A stretch of 64,000 nt of DNA, from assembly GCF_028751195.1 (NCBI RefSeq), contig NZ_CP066784.1, forward strand, positions 1,364,001-1,428,000, written 5' to 3'. Both the position numbers and the translations under genes were made by a program. Below are positions 35,432 through 42,385 of this stretch, piece by piece. The notes beneath the pieces are model-generated. The model had not been told where the DNA came from. It ran no database searches and saw nothing but the letters and a program-made list of their open reading frames with translations. How positions within the stretch are numbered: the stretch's first letter is position 1; every line of letters begins with the position of its first letter. This stretch comes from Alicyclobacillus sp. ALC3. GTDB taxonomy: Bacteria > Bacillota > Bacilli > Alicyclobacillales > Alicyclobacillaceae.

Positions 35432-35745
35432 CTCCCGGTAGCGGTTACCAGATTTACTGGCGTATCGGACAAGCCTCCCCGGATAAGAACGGTTCCTTTC
35501 CTCTCATGCACCCGCCGCAGTGTACTGCAACAGCCCTTGGTGACTTCGGACTTCGTTGTGTAATGGCAACTCATCCGACTGTCACAGCCTCAAATGCGAT
35601 TCGTGTACCTCGGGTCGAGAGTTTGCCTCCAGCTTCCTTCAGATTCCGCCTCGCGACAGACACCCTTGCTCTTGGCTAACGGTAGGTATGTCACCAACCC
35701 CCGCTCGGGACTTTCACCCTATAGAAACCGCCCGTGCCGGGCGTA
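35432..35745 (-). ncRNA. Group II intron ribozyme 5' part (domain I and following)
   Basis: The stretch between the intron 5' end and the maturase start holds the ribozyme's domain I to IV helices. The first 50 bases match the class C consensus by eye (GTACGCCCGGCACGG, GGGTGAAAGTCCC). No protein gene is expected here. Confidence 0.75.
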
Positions 35746-35749
35746 CATC

Positions 35750-35784
35750 ATAAAAGCAGCACCCTCGTGGGGCGCTGCTTTTAT
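35750..35784 (-). terminator. Terminator of the persulfide dioxygenase gene and intron target
   Basis: On the minus strand ATAAAAGCAGCGCCC pairs with GGGTGCTGCTTTTAT (15 bp, one G-T wobble) around CACGA; the 3' arm supplies the T run. It is 63 bp after the gene's stop. The group II intron starts three bases further on. Confidence 0.88.
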
Positions 35785-35846
35785 GATCTCAAAAAGCTTC
35801 AGCTTTGTGCATTGCAATCCTACTCTGAACGAACTGTCATTGATAC

Positions 35847-36977
35847 TTAGGCAAGGTGCTTTACGGCGCAACGATTCGGTCCTGTCTCCAGTTCCGCAAT
35901 CTCTTCCGTCGTTGGAGTGGCAAAGCCGCGATTAATCTGGACAATGGTCTCGTAGTTCGGAGGCGTTTGCCCAGCGCGACCTGCTACGGCCTCGGTGAAC
36001 TCCGTTTCACCAACACCTTGCAACAGTTCGTTCGTATTGCGGATTTCCTCAAACCGAGCGCCAACATAACCAGCGGCGGTGATTTCCGACGCGCTTGAGA
36101 AGTGAGCTGGCAAGATCAGCACATTGTCCCCAAGGTGACGAAGCTTATTCTCAACCGTCTCATACAGCAGTCGCGCCCACTCTTCAGCCTTTCCACCCAA
36201 GTCCGGACGCCCAAGTCCGCTCACGAAGACGGTATCGCCGGACAGAAGATACGCATCGTTTACCATGAAGGACATGCTGCCAGGGGTATGTCCTGGTGTT
36301 GGGATAGAAAGCACCTTCAAGCGAGAGGTCCCGAACTCGAACTCAAGGCCGTCTTTCAGCGCCTGATATTCCAGAGGAGAGCTTTGCATCTCGCCGGCAT
36401 CAATCCAGTAGCGAGCGTCTGTCGCATTGGCAAGCGCCAGAGCACCTGACACGTGGTCCGCATGACAGTGTGTGTCGAGCACATGCTTCACGACGGCACC
36501 TTTCTCACGAGCCAAATCTTTATATACATCCGTGTGACGAGCCGGGTCGACGACAATCGCCTCTCCATTCGACACCAGCATGTAAGACAGGCAGCCTTTC
36601 GCCGGACGAATGACTTGCAGGAGTTCGAAGTCGTCAGACTTTGTGACAGTCACTGGGTAGTAAAACTCACTCCACTCCTGCATGCCGCCGTCCAAGTTAA
36701 GTGGCTCGTAGCCATTCTCAGCGAGGATTGCGGACGCCTCGCGGGAAGCATTCCCCCGTGCGCACACGACGACGACAGGTCGATCCGTTGGAATTTCCGG
36801 GTATGCGGCAGGACCGTTTACCTTCAATTTCGATGTCTGAATGTTCACCAAGTGAGCGTGTTTATGGTCAATGTGCCAGTCGGAAAACGCGGATTCACCG
36901 CGAACATCCAGAATGATGGTCTCCGGGTTTTGATCGAGTCGGTCCTTCAGTTCTTGTGCAGTAATTGTCTTATACAT
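35847..36977 (-). CDS. Rhodanese - persulfide dioxygenase (metallo-beta-lactamase fold) fusion
   Basis: A 376-aa cytoplasmic protein in sulfide detoxification: the dioxygenase part oxidises glutathione-like or bacillithiol persulfide to sulfite, and the rhodanese part moves sulfane sulfur. Rhodanese domain 1-108 has the active Cys72 in VCARGNAS. The C-terminal domain has the metal motif THCHADH (169-175), TPGHTPGS, SGDTVFVSGLGRPDLGG, an ETHE1-type signature, and PAHFSS. The order rhodanese-dioxygenase is the reverse of the better-known dioxygenase-rhodanese fusions. Ribosome site TGGAGG. Two CsoR/CstR-like operators lie upstream, implying induction by reactive sulfur. Confidence 0.9.
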   Translation of the reverse strand: MYKTITAQELKDRLDQNPETIILDVRGESAFSDWHIDHKHAHLVNIQTSKLKVNGPAAYPEIPTDRPVVVVCARGNASREASAILAENGYEPLNLDGGMQEWSEFYYPVTVTKSDDFELLQVIRPAKGCLSYMLVSNGEAIVVDPARHTDVYKDLAREKGAVVKHVLDTHCHADHVSGALALANATDARYWIDAGEMQSSPLEYQALKDGLEFEFGTSRLKVLSIPTPGHTPGSMSFMVNDAYLLSGDTVFVSGLGRPDLGGKAEEWARLLYETVENKLRHLGDNVLILPAHFSSASEITAAGYVGARFEEIRNTNELLQGVGETEFTEAVAGRAGQTPPNYETIVQINRGFATPTTEEIAELETGPNRCAVKHLA

Positions 36978-37016
36978 ATTTGCTTATAACCTCCATTTCA
37001 TTTACTTATAGTCATT

Positions 37017-37032
37017 ATACCCCTATGGGTAT
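37017..37032. promoter_or_regulatory. CsoR/CstR-type operator, site 1
   Basis: ATACCCCTATGGGTAT is a near-perfect dyad (ATACCC and GGGTAT around four bases), the pattern bound by CsoR-family sensors including the persulfide sensor CstR. It lies 40 bp upstream of the rhodanese-dioxygenase gene. Confidence 0.7.
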
Positions 37033-37050
37033 GATACGAACTCATTATAT

Positions 37051-37066
37051 ATACCCACAGTGGTAT
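37051..37066. promoter_or_regulatory. CsoR/CstR-type operator, site 2
   Basis: ATACCCACAGTGGTAT has arms ATACC and GGTAT; it is a weaker copy of the site at 37017, 34 bp away (centre to centre). Paired sites are common in CstR-controlled promoters. No csoR/cstR gene is visible in this window. Confidence 0.6.
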
Positions 37067-37238
37067 TGTCCAGTTTTTTTGGAGTCGGACCGATTTTGTC
37101 AAGGCAAGCTGGCCATACGCAGGTAAAACCCATCGCCTTCCCGTTTTGCTGACGAGCGTCGTATAATAGACTGGTAATTGGCAAGCGAATACTGGAGTGT
37201 CATGACATTGTTTATTCAATGAAAGGGATGGGCAAAAA

Positions 37239-37736
37239 ATGATCGAACGCGCCAACAATCCCCGTCAGGCTGTACAGGACTACTATCCCGCTGATTTTTC
37301 GTGGTGTTATGGCTGTGGTCGGCTCAACGAACATGGGCTACAAATTAAGACGCGCTGGGACGGGGACGAAACCGTTACGGAGTATGTTCCGCGACCTGAG
37401 CACATGGCCATCCCCGGTTTTGTCTATGGAGGACTAGCCGCATCGCTCATTGATTGTCACAGCACAGGGTCAGGGTCGCTTGCTTTGTATCGACAAAGCG
37501 GCTACGAACTAGGGGATGACGCACCTGTACCTCGCTGCGTTACCGCCTCGCTGAAGACCGACTTTCAAAAACCGACTCCACTCGGTGAAAAAATCGTGAT
37601 CCGCGGTCACATTACCCAACTGAGCCAGCGGAAAGCAGTCGTACACAGTGAACTCTCAGTCGCGGGTGAAGTTTGCGTCCGAGGCGAAGTCGTGGTCGTC
37701 CTCGCTCCGGAATCTATGCTACAGCATGCTCAGTAG
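37239..37736 (+). CDS. PaaI-like hotdog thioesterase
   Basis: A 165-aa hotdog-fold protein that would hydrolyse an acyl-CoA or related thioester. It has FSWCYGCGRLNEHGLQIKTR, IPGFVYGGLAASLIDCHSTG (the central helix with the usual catalytic-site Asp) and VTASLKTDFQKPTPLGEKI. The N-terminal CxxC pair is a common variation in this group. GAAAGGGAT precedes the ATG; TATAAT at 37162-37167 is a likely -10. Divergent from the persulfide dioxygenase gene and convergent with a methyltransferase gene. Substrate unknown. Confidence 0.85.
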   Translation: MIERANNPRQAVQDYYPADFSWCYGCGRLNEHGLQIKTRWDGDETVTEYVPRPEHMAIPGFVYGGLAASLIDCHSTGSGSLALYRQSGYELGDDAPVPRCVTASLKTDFQKPTPLGEKIVIRGHITQLSQRKAVVHSELSVAGEVCVRGEVVVVLAPESMLQHAQ

Positions 37737-37784
37737 GCAGGTGGTTTGCGCGGATTGCGCACTTTCGGGTGAGTCGCGGGTACG

Positions 37785-38381
37785 CTATTTCAGCGCGCGG
37801 CCAGCGACGATGGGAAGTAGAAAGTTGGGCTTCACGAGCGAATACTCAACGACCTTAAAAGGTGACTGAACCAGATTGAGATGTATATCACGGTTCAGAT
37901 GGCATCCACCTCCGACTCGTTTCCACAGTGGGTTAACCACATTTTGCAACAAACTTGGCACAGGTGCGTCGTGTTTCACATGCTCCAAAAACAGGTATTG
38001 ACCCGTTGGTTTGAGAACGCGGTGAATTTCTCTGAGTACTTGGTCCACTCGGTCCACGCTGCATAAAACCAAGCTTGTGACAACCGTATCAAACTCTTCG
38101 TCGGCAATGTCCATGCGCTCAGCTGGGCTCGAAATAGTCCGAAGGTGCGGGAATTTGTCATTCAAATAGCCGCGCATCGTATCGTCTGGTTCAAGCATTA
38201 CGGTCTCTGACACGTTTTGCGCTAGTTGGCCAACGTCTAGTCCAGTCCCGGCACCCACGATTAACGTCGCGCCATAAGCCCGGCGATTTTGTTCCGTTCG
38301 AACATCTCCGACGACTTTTTCCAAAAGATCTTGGCCCCAAATGTAAGCTTGCGAAAAGCGTGGATGGTTCACCACTCGCAT
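37785..38381 (-). CDS. Class I SAM-dependent methyltransferase
   Basis: A protein of about 198 aa with the Rossmann methyltransferase motifs: TLIVGAGTGLDVGQL (motif I), VMLEPDDTM (acidic end of strand 2), FDTVVTSLVLCSV (motif IV) and LREIHRVLKPTGQYLFLEH. It resembles the small-molecule or UbiE-like methyltransferase group. The start is uncertain: ATG at 38381 is only two bases from the strong GGGAGGGG site, while the GTG at 38375 is at a better distance (seven bases). A longer frame upstream has no family similarity. Substrate unknown. Confidence 0.85.
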   Translation of the reverse strand: MRVVNHPRFSQAYIWGQDLLEKVVGDVRTEQNRRAYGATLIVGAGTGLDVGQLAQNVSETVMLEPDDTMRGYLNDKFPHLRTISSPAERMDIADEEFDTVVTSLVLCSVDRVDQVLREIHRVLKPTGQYLFLEHVKHDAPVPSLLQNVVNPLWKRVGGGCHLNRDIHLNLVQSPFKVVEYSLVKPNFLLPIVAGRALK

Positions 38382-38579
38382 ACCCCTCCCTACACCAACT
38401 GAACACACCTTAGCACGTTGATGCTTCGAATTCCTCAGGAGGACAGGTGAGTGGCTTGACTTCATGCAAACGCTTGTGGCGTGGTTGGGGAGTGTCCTTT
38501 TACAGCGAAACAATTATAGTACCATGGGAAGAGAGCGTAAGGTGATAAAAACAAGAACATGATTTAGATTGGAGTACAT

Positions 38580-39332
38580 ATGTCGATATCGCTCGTTCTC
38601 GCTGCAGTTTTGATTGTCTTTCTCGGTGCCCTTACACGAACTGTGTTCGGGTTTGGAGAAGCTGTGGTCAGCATGCCTCTACTCGCATTACTCCCGGTTC
38701 ATCTGCACACCTCGGTGTCATTGGTGGGACTCGTCGGGCTGACCATTGCATCACTAGGTGTAACCTTCGGTTGGCGACATGTGAATCGCAGGGAACTGTT
38801 GCCGCTCATTACGGCTGCTGTGGTTGGAATTCCTGTCGGACTCACGCTGGTCAATGTTGTTCCAGAACAGATCACGACGGGAATCCTCGGCATCGCACTC
38901 AGTACTTACGGCATTTACTCCTTAACTCGGCAGTTCTTCACAACTGCCGAAGCACAGCATAGGCTCCACCATCCGGTATGGGGATTCATATTTGGTTTTT
39001 CCTCCGGTGTATTTGGCAGTGCCTATAACTTTAACGGCGTACCTGTAGCGATCTACGGGTCATTACGTGGTTGGCATCCACACAACTTCCGCAGTACAAT
39101 GCAAGCCTATTTCTTCATGTCCGGCACCCTAATCGTTGCCGGTCAGGGGATAAGTGGAATGTGGAATGCCGACGTGTTCAGGCTCTATTTGTTCTCTCTG
39201 CCGGCCATGGTTGCTGCCTTCCTGGCTGGTACCACACTCAATCGAAGGGTCTCGACAACCAAGTTTCAGCGTTATGTATTCCTCCTCATTGCACTGCTAG
39301 GGGTTTTGTTGTTTGTGAAATCGGTCGCGTAG
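38580..39332 (+). CDS. TauE/SafE family sulfite exporter-like membrane protein
   Basis: A 250-aa membrane protein with about eight segments. GFGEAVVSMPLLALLPVHLH in the first half and GFIFGFSSGVFGSAYNFNG-like FGFSSGVFGSAYNFNG in the second are the repeated family motif. Members export sulfite, sulfoacetate or related anions. Placed 1.6 kb from the persulfide dioxygenase, which makes sulfite, so sulfite export is an attractive guess, though it is not in the same operon. TTGGAGTA precedes the ATG. Confidence 0.85.
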   Translation: MSISLVLAAVLIVFLGALTRTVFGFGEAVVSMPLLALLPVHLHTSVSLVGLVGLTIASLGVTFGWRHVNRRELLPLITAAVVGIPVGLTLVNVVPEQITTGILGIALSTYGIYSLTRQFFTTAEAQHRLHHPVWGFIFGFSSGVFGSAYNFNGVPVAIYGSLRGWHPHNFRSTMQAYFFMSGTLIVAGQGISGMWNADVFRLYLFSLPAMVAAFLAGTTLNRRVSTTKFQRYVFLLIALLGVLLFVKSVA

Positions 39333-39405
39333 TAGCTCTCTCCCCACTGTTGCCGCACCCCATGTCAATCAGATGTAGTTCAGACAACGGGCTGAGTGAC
39401 TTACG

Positions 39406-39696
39406 TCAGTCGGGCTTTCTGCGATTAATGACTCGGACACAGTAGCGCCAAAGCTGTCCTAGCAGTATCGTGACGGCGACCAAGCCGATATCTACAAGTA
39501 ACCAGACATGCGAGGTGGCCCACGCTTGGGGTCGAAGGGTCGCGTAGGCTTGGTTCACGTTGTTTGAGTAGGAACTGGTTGGATTCCAGCGCACACGTCC
39601 GATGAAGAGCCAATAGACAGTTAACAACACCGCCCCAAACAATGCAGTCACAGACAGCACAAACAGGCCTCTGACAAGCTCAACAATTACTTTCAC
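39406..39696 (-). CDS. Hypothetical small membrane protein
   Basis: A 96-aa protein with two predicted membrane helices (about 8-31 and 64-82) and a basic C-terminus VINRRKPD. No family recognised. The GTG start is preceded by AGAGGGGGT at 12 bases. Convergent with the TauE-like gene. Probably real because of its even hydrophobic pattern and start signal, but could be spurious. Confidence 0.55.
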   Translation of the reverse strand: MKVIVELVRGLFVLSVTALFGAVLLTVYWLFIGRVRWNPTSSYSNNVNQAYATLRPQAWATSHVWLLVDIGLVAVTILLGQLWRYCVRVINRRKPD

Positions 39697-40007
39697 GGCG
39701 TGATACCCCCTCTTCGGCCATACTCAACAAATTTGCGTTCCGCCCGAATGTCAGGTCACGATGGATTCAATGATGGATTAATTACTGGAAAGCGCAGTGC
39801 ACTTGACAGAACGATATAGGACTAGAACGCCTAGAAATCTTTCCACCAAGAACGAACAGCGGACCTCTCAATCACGCCAATAAATGGTCCTTTACATTGT
39901 ACTTCAACTTCATGTCTCATTTGACGAAGATTTTCACCAGTATGTGAAGCGGCAATTACATGTCATGTCCGCCTATTGTACGGAGGTTTGCATCCGGCGC
40001 GAAAAAA
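39697..40007. other. Intergenic stretch without a clear gene
   Basis: Apart from a TTGACA at 39803-39808 with no good partner, I see no gene, repeat or RNA motif here. The terminator of the VIT1-like gene begins at 40008. Confidence 0.5.
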
Positions 40008-40039
40008 AGTGGCTTCCTGTCAGCTGACAAGAAGCCACT
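40002..40039 (-). terminator. Terminator of the VIT1-like gene
   Basis: AGTGGCTTC...GAAGCCACT with inner TGTC/GACA gives a long stem around AGCT; on the minus strand it is followed by a run of seven T. It lies 60 bp after the stop at 40100. Confidence 0.9.
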
Positions 40040-40099
40040 GTATTGCCCCGCACGTTTTGCTCGTCGTCTCATGTGGACAGGCTGCCTTTCAGCGCTCCA

Positions 40100-40858
40100 T
40101 CACGGGTGTAGCAACAAGGTCCCGATAAGTCCTAAGCCGTAAGCCACTACACCGACAATCACACCTGCGAGGGTCATTTCCAGTCCGCTCGCCCACCAAC
40201 TCCGCGCAGTGACAGCGCTCTTTGCAGCACCGACCGCGAAGTGCGCAACAATGCTCACAACCGCCGCTGCAATCATGGCGGTGATGCCGCTCACGAAGAA
40301 AAACGGGATGAGAGGTACGAAACCACCGACTAAGGTCGAAACACTGCCGATCCCGGCGGACTTCCAAGGGCTTCCGGCTGATTCGTCTTGAAAGCCCAAC
40401 TCCTCTTGCGCCATGGTCTTGACAAACTGGTCCGTGTCCTTGGAGATACGCTCGGCCATGGAAAGCGACTCGGCTTCCGTAAACCCTTTAAGTTGATACA
40501 ACAGAGCGAGTTCTTCAAGTTCGTGCTCTGGGTCTTCAAGAATCTCGCGGCGTTCGTGTTCAATTTCCTTTTGGCGCAACTCCGTCTCGGACTTCGTGGC
40601 AAGCCACGCGCCCGCACCCATCGAGAGGGTACTCGCAAGGGCGCCAAACACTCCGCTGATGAGCACCGTGTGGCTGCTCGCTGTGAAACCCGCAACGCCA
40701 GCAATAATGCCAAAGATGGCGCCCAAACCGTCGTTGACTCCGTAGATGGCATCGCCAATCCATCCGGTAGTATGAGTTTTATGCCAACGTTCCCGGCCTA
40801 ACATGCGATTCAGATTTTCCGCTACGTGGTCAATTGTACCGGAAGTTTGAACGGACAT
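40100..40858 (-). CDS. VIT1/CCC1 family iron/manganese transporter
   Basis: A 252-aa membrane protein with about five segments. GDAIYGVNDGLGAIFGIIAG is the first signature helix, and SMGAGAWLATKSETEL with the charged cytoplasmic stretch KEIEHERREILEDPEHELEE is the metal-binding domain of vacuolar iron transporter relatives. Bacterial members export or store Fe(II)/Mn(II). The hydrophilic N-terminus (1-33) is a normal variation. AGGGGAA lies upstream of the ATG. Single gene with a strong terminator. Confidence 0.9.
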   Translation of the reverse strand: MSVQTSGTIDHVAENLNRMLGRERWHKTHTTGWIGDAIYGVNDGLGAIFGIIAGVAGFTASSHTVLISGVFGALASTLSMGAGAWLATKSETELRQKEIEHERREILEDPEHELEELALLYQLKGFTEAESLSMAERISKDTDQFVKTMAQEELGFQDESAGSPWKSAGIGSVSTLVGGFVPLIPFFFVSGITAMIAAAVVSIVAHFAVGAAKSAVTARSWWASGLEMTLAGVIVGVVAYGLGLIGTLLLHP

Positions 40859-41163
40859 AATGGTTCCCCTCCCCGCTTCTTAAAAATTGATGAGCCGTGT
40901 CGTGAACTTTCGGCCGTACTCATTGTTCTGTGTGGCCCTACAGTTAGTCAACGGAAATTTTCTTCATTTACACACGCTTATTAGGCACATAAGGTACGCC
41001 ATTCAGGGAGGTTAGCAGGGTCTGCCGCATCTGTGATGATTCAGCCACATAACCTACGCGCGATTTGGACTTCCCCGAAATCATATGGGTGTAGGCAGAC
41101 GCACAAGAAGAAGGACAGTAACCCACGTACGCTTGGGTATAACCCTATAAGGAGGTCGATCAC
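40859..41163. other. Intergenic region between VIT1-like and proline-rich genes
   Basis: A 305-bp gap with divergent promoters expected. TATAAC at 41141-41146 may be a -10 for the next gene. I see no gene, repeat or RNA motif. Confidence 0.4.
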
Positions 41164-41601
41164 GTGGCAGAGACTCCAAAACCCAAACCACAAGTTCCCT
41201 CTACGAAGCCGACGCCCCACAAGGCGCCAGTTCCGCAGTACCAAGGACCCATGTATGAATCTGACCACTATGAAACAAAGTCCTACGCGTACGGGTCTGT
41301 GCAATTCACAAAGGAGACCGTAAAACAATACGTAGGAACGTGGGTTCGTTGTCATTCCATGTACGGGGCACACGAGGGAATGCTTCACCGCGCACTGCGA
41401 GACGGGATAATTTTGGTGAACCACATGCAATTGACGACAGGCACAGTACAGTCTTCAGACGACGTCAAGTTGGGGGTATTACGGCCTGAGTGCACTCCCC
41501 ACGCCGACGTAGAGCAGGTACAGTTTGTACTCCCGTTCCCAGGTATGTTTGTGCCTTACGGAGGTCTCTTCGCGCTCTATCCGCGACCCTTCCTCTGGTA
41601 A
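41164..41601 (+). CDS. Hypothetical proline-rich protein
   Basis: A 145-aa protein of unknown function. The first 45 residues are rich in Pro, Lys and Tyr (MAETPKPKPQVPSTKPTPHK), as in spore coat or surface proteins. The rest forms a compact beta-rich domain (QYVGTWVRCHSMYGAHEGML, GIILVNHMQLTTG) ending in aromatic-rich VPYGGLFALYPRPFLW. There is no signal peptide. AAGGAGGT is perfectly spaced before the GTG. A spore or envelope role is a guess from composition only. Confidence 0.75.
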   Translation: MAETPKPKPQVPSTKPTPHKAPVPQYQGPMYESDHYETKSYAYGSVQFTKETVKQYVGTWVRCHSMYGAHEGMLHRALRDGIILVNHMQLTTGTVQSSDDVKLGVLRPECTPHADVEQVQFVLPFPGMFVPYGGLFALYPRPFLW

Positions 41602-41701
41602 CGAATGCCCGCAGGTTTCAGTTTTCTGTCAGGTGACCAGGGTGCCCGGTGTCCTGTGTCGACAGGGACGCACCTACAAACAGTCGATTTGATTTACAGA
41701 C

Positions 41702-41727
41702 GCCACAGTCAGACCCTTGACTGTGGC
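41702..41727. terminator. Perfect 10-bp hairpin upstream of the MarR gene
   Basis: GCCACAGTCA and TGACTGTGGC enclose a 6-base loop, 100 bp after the proline-rich gene. No T run follows. It could be a terminator for that gene or a dyad binding site near the marR promoter. Confidence 0.45.
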
Positions 41728-41777
41728 TGTCAGTGTCAGCCTGTTCAAACCCCAAGTGCCTGGTCGCGAAGTTCACC

Positions 41778-41806
41778 TTTACCCAGAAGATATATCATGG
41801 TATAGT
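41778..41806 (+). promoter_or_regulatory. Promoter of the marR-MMPL operon
   Basis: TTTACC (41778-41783) and TATAGT (41801-41806) are 17 bp apart and 19 bp before the ATG. Confidence 0.5.
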
Positions 41807-41824
41807 CCCTCTCGGGTGAAGAAC

Positions 41825-42310
41825 ATGACAAACTCGAACGACCCGGTTGCAACTTCGGGAGCAGCGCAGTCGCAGCCCACAACTGACGAGTTGGCAGCTC
41901 AGTTGGATGACCTCCTCCCTGTCATCACCTCCAAAATCCTGCATTTTATCCGCGCCGTGCCTGGAACAGACATTACACGCGTTCAAGAGTTTCTCATTCG
42001 TCACTTGGAAGCGCACGGCCCCTGTACGGCAACCATGATTGGCACTATGCTCGGCATCACCTCTGGCCCAGTGACCAGCCTGACGAAAAGGCTGATTGAC
42101 AAAGGTTTAATGAAGCGAACCATAGACGCGAGCGATGGGCGCGTTCACTGGTTCTCACTGACCCCTGATGGGGAAAACCTTGCGAAACATTTGGCCACCT
42201 ACCGTCAAACGGAGTGGAAGCGCCTAGTAGAGGCCCTTGGCCCTGAACGTGTCACACAAGGCCTACAGTTAATTCAAGAAACAATTCAGGGCCTGAAGAA
42301 CTTAACGTAA
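41825..42310 (+). CDS. MarR family transcriptional regulator
   Basis: A 161-aa winged-helix regulator. ATMIGTMLGITSGPVTSLTK is the recognition helix region and LMKRTIDASDGRVHWFSLT the wing with the usual DxR motif. The open frame extends upstream, but ATG at 41825 follows the promoter and begins the conserved length. The MMPL transporter follows 76 bp downstream, so it probably controls that exporter and itself, being released by a small ligand. Confidence 0.88.
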   Translation: MTNSNDPVATSGAAQSQPTTDELAAQLDDLLPVITSKILHFIRAVPGTDITRVQEFLIRHLEAHGPCTATMIGTMLGITSGPVTSLTKRLIDKGLMKRTIDASDGRVHWFSLTPDGENLAKHLATYRQTEWKRLVEALGPERVTQGLQLIQETIQGLKNLT

Positions 42311-42385
42311 CGCACAAGCGTCTGTAGGTAGTCGACACACATATCTTCACAATAAAGATAACGAGCTGTCAAAGGAGTGTTGAGG

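Larger units (their letters stand above)
30895..35746 (-). mobile_element. Group II intron (class C-like), interrupted by a recombinase element
   Basis: On the minus strand the intron begins with GTACGCCCGGCACGGG (from 35746), then a GGGTGAAAGTCCC element, the usual 5' end of bacterial class C introns. Domain V (about 30918-30966) starts right at the reverse transcriptase stop: GAACCGCCGTATGCGG, then CCGCATGTACGG. Domain VI with a GGGGGC/GCCCCC stem and a CCTACTCGAT end follows; the 3' boundary near 30895 is estimated. The 5' end lies three bases after the terminator hairpin of the persulfide dioxygenase gene, the target habit of class C introns. The encoded protein lacks an endonuclease domain, also typical. 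Confidence 0.85.
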
